From contig JAKISV010000057.1 in assembly GCA_021648425.1 (NCBI GenBank), forward strand, positions 1 to 14,538: DNA of 14,538 nucleotides, in the 5' to 3' direction. The translations under genes and the position numbers were made by a program. This DNA is from Rhizobiaceae bacterium. GTDB taxonomy: Bacteria; Pseudomonadota; Alphaproteobacteria; Rhizobiales; Rhizobiaceae. The notes under the pieces are model-generated. The model had not been told where the DNA came from. It worked only from the letters and a program-made list of their open reading frames with translations, and made no database searches. Shown here one piece after another: positions 1-5,485 of this stretch; positions within the stretch are counted from its first letter, which is position 1; each line of letters opens with the position of its first letter.

Positions 1-50
1 TGCTGCATTCAGTAGAGGGTCTGCTGCATTCAGTAGAGGGTCTGCTGCAT
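1..50. repeat. 21-bp tandem repeat, two exact copies plus a partial third
   Basis: Bases 1-21 and 22-42 are identical, and 43-50 repeats the first 8 bases of the unit. The unit length is a multiple of three and encodes DPLLNAA on the minus strand inside the secreted-protein gene, so it is a coding repeat. The array may extend left of the window. Confidence 0.85.
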
Positions 51-117
51 TTGCTGCTATTCCAAATCCCAGAATTAGCATTGTTGGCAGACAAAGCTTG
101 AAAATGCCAAGTCTCAT
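1..117 (-). CDS. Secreted protein of unknown function with N-terminal heptapeptide repeat, 3' end beyond window
   Basis: Seen: an ATG at 117 opens a frame of 39 codons running without a stop to base 1. TAGGAG lies 7 nt upstream (130-125), a strong ribosome binding site. Residues 1-24 form a classical signal peptide: basic start (MRLGIFK), hydrophobic core (LILGFGIAA) and an ANA cleavage site. The mature part then reads ADPLLNA ADPLLNA A, two identical 7-residue units encoded by an exact 21-bp tandem DNA repeat. A promoter candidate is at 182-210. Inference: exported to the periplasm, outer membrane or outside; the repeats probably continue past the edge. I do not recognise the family. Signal peptide, ribosome binding site and in-frame repeat together make a real gene likely, although only the first 39 codons are visible. 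Confidence 0.6.
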   Translation of the reverse strand, partial: MRLGIFKLCLPTMLILGFGIAANAADPLLNAADPLLNAA

Positions 118-181
118 GTTGTTGCTCCTAAACAGACCAATACGGCACATCAGCCGCGTTCACTACACAAGAGCATTGCCA

Positions 182-210
182 ATTATGGCTAACAAACAGT
201 TAAATACCAA
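182..210 (-). promoter_or_regulatory. Candidate sigma70-like promoter for the secreted-protein gene
   Basis: On the minus strand TTGGTA (210-205) is followed after 17 bases by CATAAT (187-182). These are 4/6 and 5/6 matches to the consensus at ideal spacing. Transcription would start near 175, giving a leader of roughly 58 nt before the ATG at 117. Prediction by eye only. Confidence 0.35.
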
Positions 211-305
211 CAAATCTGATGAATTTTTTATCCCGCCGCTTCAAATTTGCAGTCTTAATCCAAATTCTATCCCACGTTCACCCCTCAAATTTCAAAATTT
301 CTTAA

Positions 306-362
306 ATAGGCACACCAATAACACACATAATTCGACTTACTTGCGCAAGGAGAATCGCTTGA
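306..362 (+). pseudogene. Possible tail of a third IS5-family transposase (degraded)
   Basis: Seen: the frame ending in TGA at 360-362 reads ITHIIRLTCARRIA, which resembles the end of the minus-strand transposase fragment (IAHIKLVTRRIARD). The 13 bases 346-358 are an exact inverted copy of 574-586, which encode the matching residues of that fragment. A stop lies just upstream in this frame (303-305), so at most about 18 codons remain. Inference: a relic of a related IS5 copy in the opposite orientation. Chance or selection for a short inverted repeat is also possible. Confidence 0.25.
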
Positions 363-469
363 AAATTATGTCTTGCTTGCGATTGCGTTGAACAAGTAGT
401 GAAGTGGTCCTGCTTTGCCGAAGGAACCATACTCAGTGACGGTCCGTTATGGCGAACGGTCCGGCCCCC

Positions 470-501
470 GCCACTGCCCGTCATAAATGACGGGCAGTGG
501 C
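470..501. repeat. Perfect 14-bp palindrome with TAAA loop
   Basis: Bases 470-483 and 488-501 are exact reverse complements (core CCACTGCCCGTCA / TGACGGGCAGTGG) around the loop TAAA. There is no T-run directly after the stem on either strand, so a standard intrinsic terminator is not clear. It could be a REP-like palindromic unit or a bidirectional terminator. Its right arm overlaps the left arm of the next hairpin (497-523). Confidence 0.7.
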
Positions 502-523
502 TCCATTCTTACACAGGAGCCAC
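497..523. repeat. 8-bp hairpin overlapping the neighbouring palindrome
   Basis: GTGGCTCC (497-504) pairs perfectly with GGAGCCAC (516-523) around an 11-nt loop. Because 497-501 also belongs to the 470-501 hairpin, the two structures cannot form at once in one transcript. A further small stem, CTCTT-TCAT-AAGAG, follows at 524-537. Confidence 0.5.
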
Positions 524-534
524 CTCTTTCATAA

Positions 535-557
535 GAGTCTGACTCAAAACTATTCCC
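535..557 (-). repeat. Putative outer end of the minus-strand IS5 fragment
   Basis: GAGTCTGACTCAAAACTATT starts at 535, 7 bases short of the transposase stop codon (564-566) at its inner side. Position and the GAG-n-CTG-type beginning fit an IS5-family terminus, with TAA just outside as a possible target-site trace. The partner end is lost, so this cannot be confirmed as an inverted repeat. Confidence 0.3.
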
Positions 558-563
558 ATGAAA

Positions 564-848
564 TCAATCCCTTGCGATTCTCCTTGTAACGAGTTTGATA
601 TGTGCGATGAGCAACCAGCTTACGGCTGAGAGGATTAATTTTTCCCAATCCTTTGCCAGTCTTCTGCATCCATTGCCCGGCAGGCGTTTGTAGGCAAACG
701 CCGTAAGGGTGCCCGGCCATGCGAAGGTGCGCTCCACCACCCAGCGGCGCGGGATAACTTCGAAACCTTTTGCCTTGTCAGAGCGTTTGACTATTTCCAT
801 TGTCCAGCATCCGATCTTCTCCAGCTTGCCGCGCAATTTGGGGCCCGC
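564..848 (-). pseudogene. IS5-family (IS427-like) transposase, C-terminal fragment with in-frame palindromic insertion
   Basis: Seen: the minus-strand frame encodes AGPKLRGKLEKIG...EVIPRRWVVERTFAW...CRRLAKDWEKL...AHIKLVTRRIARD, the typical C-terminal third of an IS5-family DDE transposase of the IS427 group, including the ERTFAW segment with the catalytic Glu. Family resemblance begins at about 848 (AGPKL); upstream codons belong to the other element, so the N-terminal part with the first catalytic Asp residues is gone. Odd: where the family usually reads FAWLGRCRRLAKD, this copy has about 12-13 extra residues (PGTLTAFAYKRL between two PG pairs), encoded by a short palindromic insert without a frameshift. 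Non-functional remnant. Confidence 0.8.
674..716. repeat. Small palindromic insertion inside the transposase fragment
   Basis: GGCGTTTG (683-690), TAGG loop (691-694) and CAAACGCC (695-702) form a perfect 8-bp hairpin. It is bracketed by direct repeats TGCCCGG at 674-680 and 710-716, a 36-bp period. The inserted length is a multiple of three, so the frame stays open across it. This resembles in principle the palindromic elements known to insert in frame in Rickettsia genes; no sequence relationship is claimed. Confidence 0.5.
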
Positions 849-1205
849 ATGGCGTATGATAGTTTTAGCTGTCACCGCGCAATCCTGGATCGTGGCGCCA
901 GACCGGTGATTGAACCGCGAAAAGGTGCGTCCATTCTGCCACCACCCAAATTAAAGGATCCGCCGCCAACCCGGGGCCAGATTGTCCAACGCATTCATCA
1001 AATCGGGCGAAAGGCATGGAAAATTGAAAGCAACTACCACCGACGATCACTTGCAGAGACGGCCATGTTCCGCTTTAAAACAATCATTGGTCCCAAATTA
1101 CACAATCGAAAGTTCAAAAACCAAAAAACAGAAGCCGCAATCGGTGCTGCCATTCTCAACACATTCACTGCACTTGGAATGCCCCAAACAACTAAAATCG
1201 CCTGA
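849..1205 (+). pseudogene. IS5-family (IS903 subgroup-like) transposase, C-terminal fragment
   Basis: Seen: about 118 residues matching the end of an IS5/IS903-type transposase: AYDS..CH.AI.DRGARPVI.PRKGA, then GRKAWK.ESNYHRRSLAETAMFRFKTIIGPKL, then QKTEAAIGAAILNTFTALGMP. The YHRRSLAETAMFRFK stretch carries the Y-2-R-3-E-6-K signature with the final catalytic Glu. Similarity starts at the AYDS motif (852), directly at the junction with the opposite-strand fragment; the first ATG at 849 is incidental. Everything upstream, including the first catalytic Asp, is missing. The stop at 1205 lies 54 bp before the terminal inverted repeat, a normal distance. Non-functional remnant. Confidence 0.85.
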
Positions 1206-1245
1206 ATAATTACTCCTAATGGGTAAATCGTAACCCCGTTCTTTC

Positions 1246-1259
1246 CATGCAACAAAGCC
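1246..1259 (+). repeat. Terminal inverted repeat (right end) of the IS903-like element
   Basis: On the minus strand this reads GGCTTTGTTGCATG, the characteristic GGCTTTGTTGCAT-type end of IS903-subgroup elements. It fixes the outer boundary of this element at about 1259. The left partner is absent. Confidence 0.6.
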
Positions 1260-1401
1260 ACAAACAGCACTATCAATATTTGCATGACACCAAAAATCTC
1301 AAGTGAACGCAGTCACTTACCCCCCGCCCGATTAGCCGAGCCCTCTTAAATGTACCAGTATCCCTCTGATTTCTCTTCATAATTTCCACTCCTGTCCAAC
1401 G

Positions 1402-1421
1402 TGTAAAAGATCAATTTTACA
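1402..1421 (-). terminator. Weak AT-rich hairpin just downstream of the LacI gene
   Basis: TGTAAAA (1402-1408) pairs with TTTTACA (1415-1421) around GATCAA, starting one base after the regulator's stop codon. It is a 7-bp AT-rich stem without a clear T-run afterwards, so terminator function is only a possibility. Confidence 0.2.
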
Positions 1422-1422
1422 T

Positions 1423-2460
1423 TCAACTGTTCCCCGTCAGCTTCTTGGCAATCGACTCTTTGGTTATCAATTGAAACGGAATTGGCTTGTTTGGAATATC
1501 CAGAGCACCAATCCCGAGTTGAGAAAGCATCAAATCAATTGAATGACGTGCCTGGAGATCTGGATTCTGGTCGATGATGATATCGATGCTGTTGTCATCC
1601 AGTAATTTTCGATTAAGGCCCGTCAATTCATGACCAACCCAGAAAACACTTTCCTTCCAGACATACTCGCGCAATGCATTGGCCACGCCTACCGATGCGC
1701 CCCCGGTATTGTAAACTCCGGAAATTCGTTCTTTATCCAGAAGCGCTTGGCCCAATATCGTTTCGCATTGATATTTGTCGTCGAACATCAAATAGACTGT
1801 GGTGAATTCATGATTTGGCGATGGATGCTCCTGAAAGTAATCCGAAAACCCGCGTACGCGATCTCTGTGGCCGGAATATGCGCCGCTATGACAAAGAGCT
1901 ATAAATTCTCCACCATCGGGAAGGCTCATCCTGTCCATCAGTTGTGCGGCGGTGCGACCGGCAGAATAATTGTCGATACCAACATGCGGGATAGGTTCAC
2001 TTGTCGATATTTCCGATACAATGGTGACTATCTTTGCACCCTTTTTTGCCTCCCTTTCCAGACAGTTAATTATTTCAGGCTTGTCTGGAGCGACCACGAT
2101 AAGCCCGGAACGAACATATGCCGGTCTGGAAATTGCATGGACCATGCTTTCCAAATCGCCTTCATCTACATATGTCCGATGCAAGGAAACATTTCTGTCA
2201 AGAATCCGTGATATTCGGGCATAAGCATCTCCCATCTCCCGAAAAAAAGACGTGTCGGGTCTGATTAAAATAACTTCAATTCGGATAAGTCCCTTGTAGG
2301 ATTCAGGCAGCAAACGGCGATAGCCACTTTTTTTTGCGGCAATGATTACCTTTGTTGCGGTTTTTTGGGAGACGTTTCCACGTTCGTTCAAAACGCGTTC
2401 AACCGTTGCAGTGCCCACACCCGCCTTCTTTGCAATATCGGCAATTGTGACTTTTTTCAT
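1423..2460 (-). CDS. LacI-family transcriptional regulator
   Basis: A 345-residue DNA-binding repressor or activator. Residues 1-50 are a LacI helix-turn-helix with hinge (MKKVTIADIAKKAGVGTATV, then ERVLNERGNVSQKT...KKSGYR). Residues of about 60-340 form a periplasmic-binding-protein-like effector domain with VGIDNYSAGRTAAQLM and IDQNPDLQARHSIDLM segments, as in regulators sensing sugars or cyclitols. I place the start at 2460 because the LacI N-terminus begins exactly there; a frame extension to 2529 would add 23 residues not typical of the family. It is divergent from an inositol-dehydrogenase-like gene, with a TTTGAT-C-ATCAAA palindrome between them. Inference: it controls that dehydrogenase, and possibly itself, in response to an inositol-type ligand. 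The effector is unknown. Confidence 0.9.
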   Translation of the reverse strand: MKKVTIADIAKKAGVGTATVERVLNERGNVSQKTATKVIIAAKKSGYRRLLPESYKGLIRIEVILIRPDTSFFREMGDAYARISRILDRNVSLHRTYVDEGDLESMVHAISRPAYVRSGLIVVAPDKPEIINCLEREAKKGAKIVTIVSEISTSEPIPHVGIDNYSAGRTAAQLMDRMSLPDGGEFIALCHSGAYSGHRDRVRGFSDYFQEHPSPNHEFTTVYLMFDDKYQCETILGQALLDKERISGVYNTGGASVGVANALREYVWKESVFWVGHELTGLNRKLLDDNSIDIIIDQNPDLQARHSIDLMLSQLGIGALDIPNKPIPFQLITKESIAKKLTGNS

Positions 2461-2523
2461 GGTATTCCAATGACCGTAGTAAACGTCGTACAAAATCGAC
2501 TTGATGTGCAACCTGCAGATACT

Positions 2524-2543
2524 GATCACTTTTGATCATCAAA
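2524..2543. promoter_or_regulatory. Candidate operator between the LacI gene and the divergent dehydrogenase
   Basis: TTTGAT-C-ATCAAA (2531-2543) is a perfect palindrome around one central base, and TGATCA occurs twice (2524-2529 and 2534-2539). A minus-strand TTGACA is at 2556-2551. It sits 64 bp upstream of the regulator's start in the divergent region, where a LacI-family operator is expected. Not experimentally supported. Confidence 0.35.
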
Positions 2544-2694
2544 GCAATACTGTCAAAATAATAATTGCGCTACCTAATTGCCAGATTTGCAAACTCTAAA
2601 ACAGAACCCTTTTCAGTAAAACGGGAAGTTTAAACAAGCTAACAGAATTTGCTTTTCATCACTTGCAATAGAAATCATGTATCGGAGTAATTTG

Positions 2695-3714
2695 GTGACA
2701 AAACTGGCAATACTCGGGGCTGGCCGTATGGCCCAGGTTCACGCAACCGCTTTGATTGATGCCAATATCGGCGTGGCTGCAATATTTGACATTAACAGAC
2801 CAGCATCTGAAGCCCTTGCCAAAAAACTGCAGGCTGATGTTGCTGCATCAGCCCGGGAAGCCGTTAGCCGCAAGGATGTGGATGGTGTTTTGATCGTTAC
2901 CTCCAATGACACCCATATGGAGAATATTTTGCTGGCAACCAACGCCAACAAGCCGGTGATGTGTGAAAAACCGCTGGCCGCGACTTTGCAGGAAACCCTG
3001 GCCTGTGTTGACGCTCTTGGCGCCGCTGCCACCAAAGTGTTTTTGGCATTCAACCGCCGGTTTGATGTAAATCACATGGCATTAAAGGCCGCTATCAACA
3101 AAGGAGAAATCGGCGATATAGAACAGATCGTCATTACCAGTCGCGATCCTTGTCCACCGCCTTTGGAGTCGATCAAGTCATCTGGTGGGTTATTCTATGA
3201 AATGATGATCCATGATCTGGATATGGCACGCTGGCTTTTGGGTGAGGAATTCATCCGACTCAATGCAAACGGCGCGGCGCTGGTGGACCCTGCAGTCGGC
3301 AAGATGGGTGATGTCGACACTGCAACTGTGAGCATGGAGGCCGCTTCCGGCAGGCAGGTAGTTATTATCAATTCGAGGCGCGCCAGCTATGGCTATGACC
3401 AGCGCATTGAAGTCTTTGGATCAAAAGGTATGGCAATATCGCAAAACCCGCGCAAATCCAGTCTGGTGCGTTATTCGCAAAGCCTGTCGGGCAATCCGGA
3501 CGGACTTTATGATTTTTATCTCGACCGCTATGCTGACAGCTATCGGACCGAATTGCTGTGCTTCGTCAAACATGTTCAGGAAGGCAGCGACATGCCCGTT
3601 AATGCACTGGATGGGTTGAGGGCTGCTTGCCTTGCTGATGCAGCCAAAAACTCGTCGGTTGAAAACCGTTCCATCAAGCTTGATACAAATGGAATGGAAG
3701 TGACGATCAGCTAA
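2695..3714 (+). CDS. Inositol 2-dehydrogenase-like Gfo/Idh/MocA oxidoreductase
   Basis: NAD(P)-dependent dehydrogenase, 339 residues, expected to oxidise an inositol isomer to an inosose. Residues 1-120 are the Rossmann domain: LAILGAGRMAQVHA, then EKP with Lys92. The C-terminal part carries IolG-type motifs: FNRRFD (120-124), SRDPCPPP, SGGLFYEMMIHDLDMARWLLGEE, and NSRRASYGYDQRIEVFGSKGM. Start: GTG at 2695 has CGGAG 7 nt upstream and gives the usual family N-terminus; the in-frame ATG at 2677 has no ribosome binding site. Odd: in characterised inositol dehydrogenases the catalytic set is Lys, Asp and His, with Asp four residues before His. Here that Asp is Glu169 (YEMMIH, His173). Divergent from a LacI gene and convergent with the iol operon. 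The exact substrate is uncertain; scyllo- or chiro-inositol is possible. Confidence 0.85.
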   Translation: MTKLAILGAGRMAQVHATALIDANIGVAAIFDINRPASEALAKKLQADVAASAREAVSRKDVDGVLIVTSNDTHMENILLATNANKPVMCEKPLAATLQETLACVDALGAAATKVFLAFNRRFDVNHMALKAAINKGEIGDIEQIVITSRDPCPPPLESIKSSGGLFYEMMIHDLDMARWLLGEEFIRLNANGAALVDPAVGKMGDVDTATVSMEAASGRQVVIINSRRASYGYDQRIEVFGSKGMAISQNPRKSSLVRYSQSLSGNPDGLYDFYLDRYADSYRTELLCFVKHVQEGSDMPVNALDGLRAACLADAAKNSSVENRSIKLDTNGMEVTIS

Positions 3715-3730
3715 TTGCGATTCCAGAGGC

Positions 3731-3758
3731 AAAATCAGCCACATCCGAAGATTGGTGG
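3731..3758 (-). terminator. Probable terminator of the iol operon
   Basis: In the minus-strand transcript CCAC-CA-ATC-TTCG-GAT-GTGG (3758-3739) forms a stem with a 2-nt bulge, closed by a stable cUUCGg tetraloop, followed by CTGATTTT (TTTT at 3734-3731). It begins 7 bases after the iolB stop codon, in the 50-bp gap between convergent genes. The stem is short, so termination may be partial. Confidence 0.4.
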
Positions 3759-3764
3759 ATATTG

Positions 3765-4571
3765 CTATTTATCCCTTTGGAAAATCCAGTCATGTTGCGG
3801 ATGGTTCTGAAAACGCCATTTGCGCAGCGGCCCGGCCATAACGTTCAGATAGTACATCTCATAGCCATAGGGCGCACCACAAGGATGGTGGCCACGCGGG
3901 ACCAGCACAACATCGCCATTTGAAACTGCCATGGATTGATCAAGGCTGCCGTCTTCCGTGAATACCCTTTGAAATCCAAAACCCTGCGACGGGTTGAGGC
4001 GATGGTAATAGGTTTCCTCCAGATATGTCATATCGGGGAAATTGTCTTCATCGTGACGATGGGGCGGGTAGGACGACCAGTTGCCCTGCGGGGTAAATAC
4101 TTCGGTTACCAGCAGACTGTCTGCCACGTCGCGGTTTTCCATGGCAATGTTATGGATATAACGTGTATTGGCACCCTTGCCGCGCTCTTCAAGATCAATA
4201 CCGATCGGGCCGATTATAGCGGCCGGGTGGTTGCCTTTTCCGGGCGCTGTACATATGGCCAATGTAAGTTTGGTAGTTGCATCAACACTCCAGTCGCTGT
4301 CGTTGGGTATATAGACACAGTGCGGAGGAGTGCGCTCAAAGACATTGAGCCTGTCACCAAGTTCGCCTAAGTCCGTCCCACCGGCATTTACTTTTGCCTT
4401 GCCTTCGACAAGTACCAGTATGACTTCCCTGTCTCCCGTGGGTTCACTTGCGGATTCGCCTGGTAAAAGATGGAACAGGCCAAAACCCACATAGTCCCAT
4501 CCGGCATTGGCTGGTGTTATATCGTGGACCTTTCCCCTGGAACCGCCAGGTTTTCGCAACAATTCGACCAT
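3765..4571 (-). CDS. iolB: 5-deoxy-glucuronate isomerase IolB
   Basis: Cytoplasmic isomerase converting 5-deoxy-D-glucuronate to 2-deoxy-5-keto-D-gluconate, the step after IolD in myo-inositol breakdown. The 268 residues match the family's usual length and its bicupin fold. Family motifs are visible: NWSSYPPHRHDEDNFPD (164-180; His171 and His173), LEETYYHR (184-191; Glu185), QGFGFQRVFTEDGSLDQSMAV, and VPRGHHPCGAPYGYEMYYLN with His228/His229, which together supply the metal ligands. It is the last gene of the minus-strand iol operon; its ATG lies 3 nt after the iolE stop, with GGAG inside the end of iolE as the likely ribosome binding site. A hairpin follows the stop. No anomalies seen. Confidence 0.97.
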   Translation of the reverse strand: MVELLRKPGGSRGKVHDITPANAGWDYVGFGLFHLLPGESASEPTGDREVILVLVEGKAKVNAGGTDLGELGDRLNVFERTPPHCVYIPNDSDWSVDATTKLTLAICTAPGKGNHPAAIIGPIGIDLEERGKGANTRYIHNIAMENRDVADSLLVTEVFTPQGNWSSYPPHRHDEDNFPDMTYLEETYYHRLNPSQGFGFQRVFTEDGSLDQSMAVSNGDVVLVPRGHHPCGAPYGYEMYYLNVMAGPLRKWRFQNHPQHDWIFQRDK

Positions 4572-4574
4572 TTG

Positions 4575-5474
4575 TTATCTTTTCTCCATTCCGGCATTCC
4601 GTACCATCTCTTTCAGGGCAATCAGCCCCATGGATTGAAATTGAAAAGGATTTCGAATGGCCGGATCCTGTTCGGCTTCTATGACCAGCCAGCCACTATA
4701 ATCATGTTCCGCCGCTACAGCGAGTACCGGCTCAAATGACACATCGCCTTCACTATCACCAGGAACCGTAAATACACCGCGCCGAACGCCTTCCATAAAG
4801 GACAACCCTTCGTCCCAGACTTCCTTTTTTACCAGCGGTCGGGTATTTTTGCAGTGTATATGGTGTACCCTGTCCATATATTTGCTCGCAAGATCATGCG
4901 GGTCAACACCTGCAAACAGCGCGTGGCCGGTATCAAGCAACAACTTTGTTGCCGGGCCGGTATGGGCCATGAATTGGTCGATTTCTTCCCGATTCTCTAC
5001 AATGGTGCCCATATGGTGGTGGTAGACCAGCGTCAGGCCCTGCTGTGCGCAGTGAACCGCCACCGCTTCGACGGCCACGCCAAATTCCGGCCATTGCTCA
5101 TCGGCAAGCACCGGGCTCTGGTTCAATGGCACATCGTCGCGCCCATGGATGGCATTCGAGGATTCACAAACAATGCACACTTTGCAGCCAAGTGCCTTGA
5201 GCAGATCAAGATGCGGTTGAATGGCCCTCAGTTCCTCCTCCACTGAATGGGTGAGCAGGTTTAGCGAATGCCAGCCGGAAATAAATTCCAGATCGTAATC
5301 CGACAGAATCGCCGCAAGATCATTGGCATCGGTTGGAAACTTGTGGCCCTTTTCGATGCCGTCAAAGCCAATTTTCTGTGCTTCGCGCAAGCATTGTTCA
5401 AGCGGAATATCCACACCCAGTGTCTGGTCGTCATCGTTCGACCACGCAATGGGATTTGTGCCATATTTAATCAT
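4575..5474 (-). CDS. iolE: Inosose dehydratase IolE
   Basis: Cytoplasmic, metal-dependent TIM-barrel (AP-endonuclease-2-like) enzyme that dehydrates 2-keto-myo-inositol to 3D-(3,5/4)-trihydroxycyclohexane-1,2-dione, feeding IolD. 299 residues. Motifs: KYGTNPIAWSNDD at the N-terminus, GFDGIEKGHKFP (36-47), VYHHHMGT (150-157), LLLDTGHALFAG (178-189), HIHCKN (205-210) and VIEAEQDP (264-271), which contain the expected metal and substrate ligands. Two adjacent ATGs exist at 5477 and 5474. I chose 5474 because the AGGG ribosome binding site (5484-5481) is 6 nt from it, against 3 nt from the other, and MIKYGTNPIAWSN fits the family. It begins a few bases after the iolD stop, so translation is probably coupled. 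Confidence 0.95.
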   Translation of the reverse strand: MIKYGTNPIAWSNDDDQTLGVDIPLEQCLREAQKIGFDGIEKGHKFPTDANDLAAILSDYDLEFISGWHSLNLLTHSVEEELRAIQPHLDLLKALGCKVCIVCESSNAIHGRDDVPLNQSPVLADEQWPEFGVAVEAVAVHCAQQGLTLVYHHHMGTIVENREEIDQFMAHTGPATKLLLDTGHALFAGVDPHDLASKYMDRVHHIHCKNTRPLVKKEVWDEGLSFMEGVRRGVFTVPGDSEGDVSFEPVLAVAAEHDYSGWLVIEAEQDPAIRNPFQFQSMGLIALKEMVRNAGMEKR

Positions 5475-5485
5475 CATTTTCCCTG

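Larger units (their letters stand above)
118..534. other. Non-coding stretch between the secreted-protein gene and the IS remnants
   Basis: I see no convincing gene here. Short open frames on both strands lack family features and good start signals. The left part carries the promoter candidate for the gene at the edge. The middle (about 306-362) may hold a degraded transposase tail. The right part (440-537) is a cluster of palindromes listed separately. Confidence 0.5.
535..1259. mobile_element. Composite remnant of two IS5-family elements joined head to head
   Basis: The left half (about 535-848) is the 3' part of one IS5-family element read on the minus strand. The right half (about 852-1259) is the 3' part of a different IS5 subgroup read on the plus strand. 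Both have lost their 5' halves at the shared junction near 848-852. The right outer end is a recognisable IS903-type terminal repeat; the left outer end is a weaker candidate. Neither transposase can be active, since each lacks at least the first catalytic Asp. This is decayed DNA between the secreted-protein gene and the LacI/inositol region. Confidence 0.7.

Noticed and set aside
1..50. Direct repeats considered as the edge of a CRISPR array
   Set aside because: The copies are adjacent without spacers and lie in frame in a signal-peptide-bearing coding sequence.
98..484. Open frames at 98-391 (plus) and 302-484 (minus) as genes
   Set aside because: No recognisable features. The first overlaps the start of the secreted-protein gene and the second reads through the perfect palindrome; neither has a convincing ribosome binding site.
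1034..1285. Minus-strand frame over the IS903-like remnant
   Set aside because: It is antisense to clear transposase motifs and crosses the IS terminal repeat; a shadow.
1260..1422. Search for tRNA, small RNA or a gene between the IS end and the LacI gene
   Set aside because: Only weak short stems (for example AGTGA/TCACT near 1302-1317) were seen; nothing supportable.
2461..2529. N-terminal extension of the LacI regulator to 2529
   Set aside because: The LacI helix-turn-helix starts at MKKVTIADIA (2460); the extra 23 residues are not family-like and overlap the palindromic intergenic region.
2677..2694. ATG at 2677 as the dehydrogenase start
   Set aside because: It has no ribosome binding site, while GTG at 2695 has CGGAG at 7 nt and gives the standard N-terminus.
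4854..5246. Long plus-strand frames inside iolB, iolE, iolD and iolC
   Set aside because: All are antisense to well-conserved enzymes and carry no motifs; explained by codon composition.
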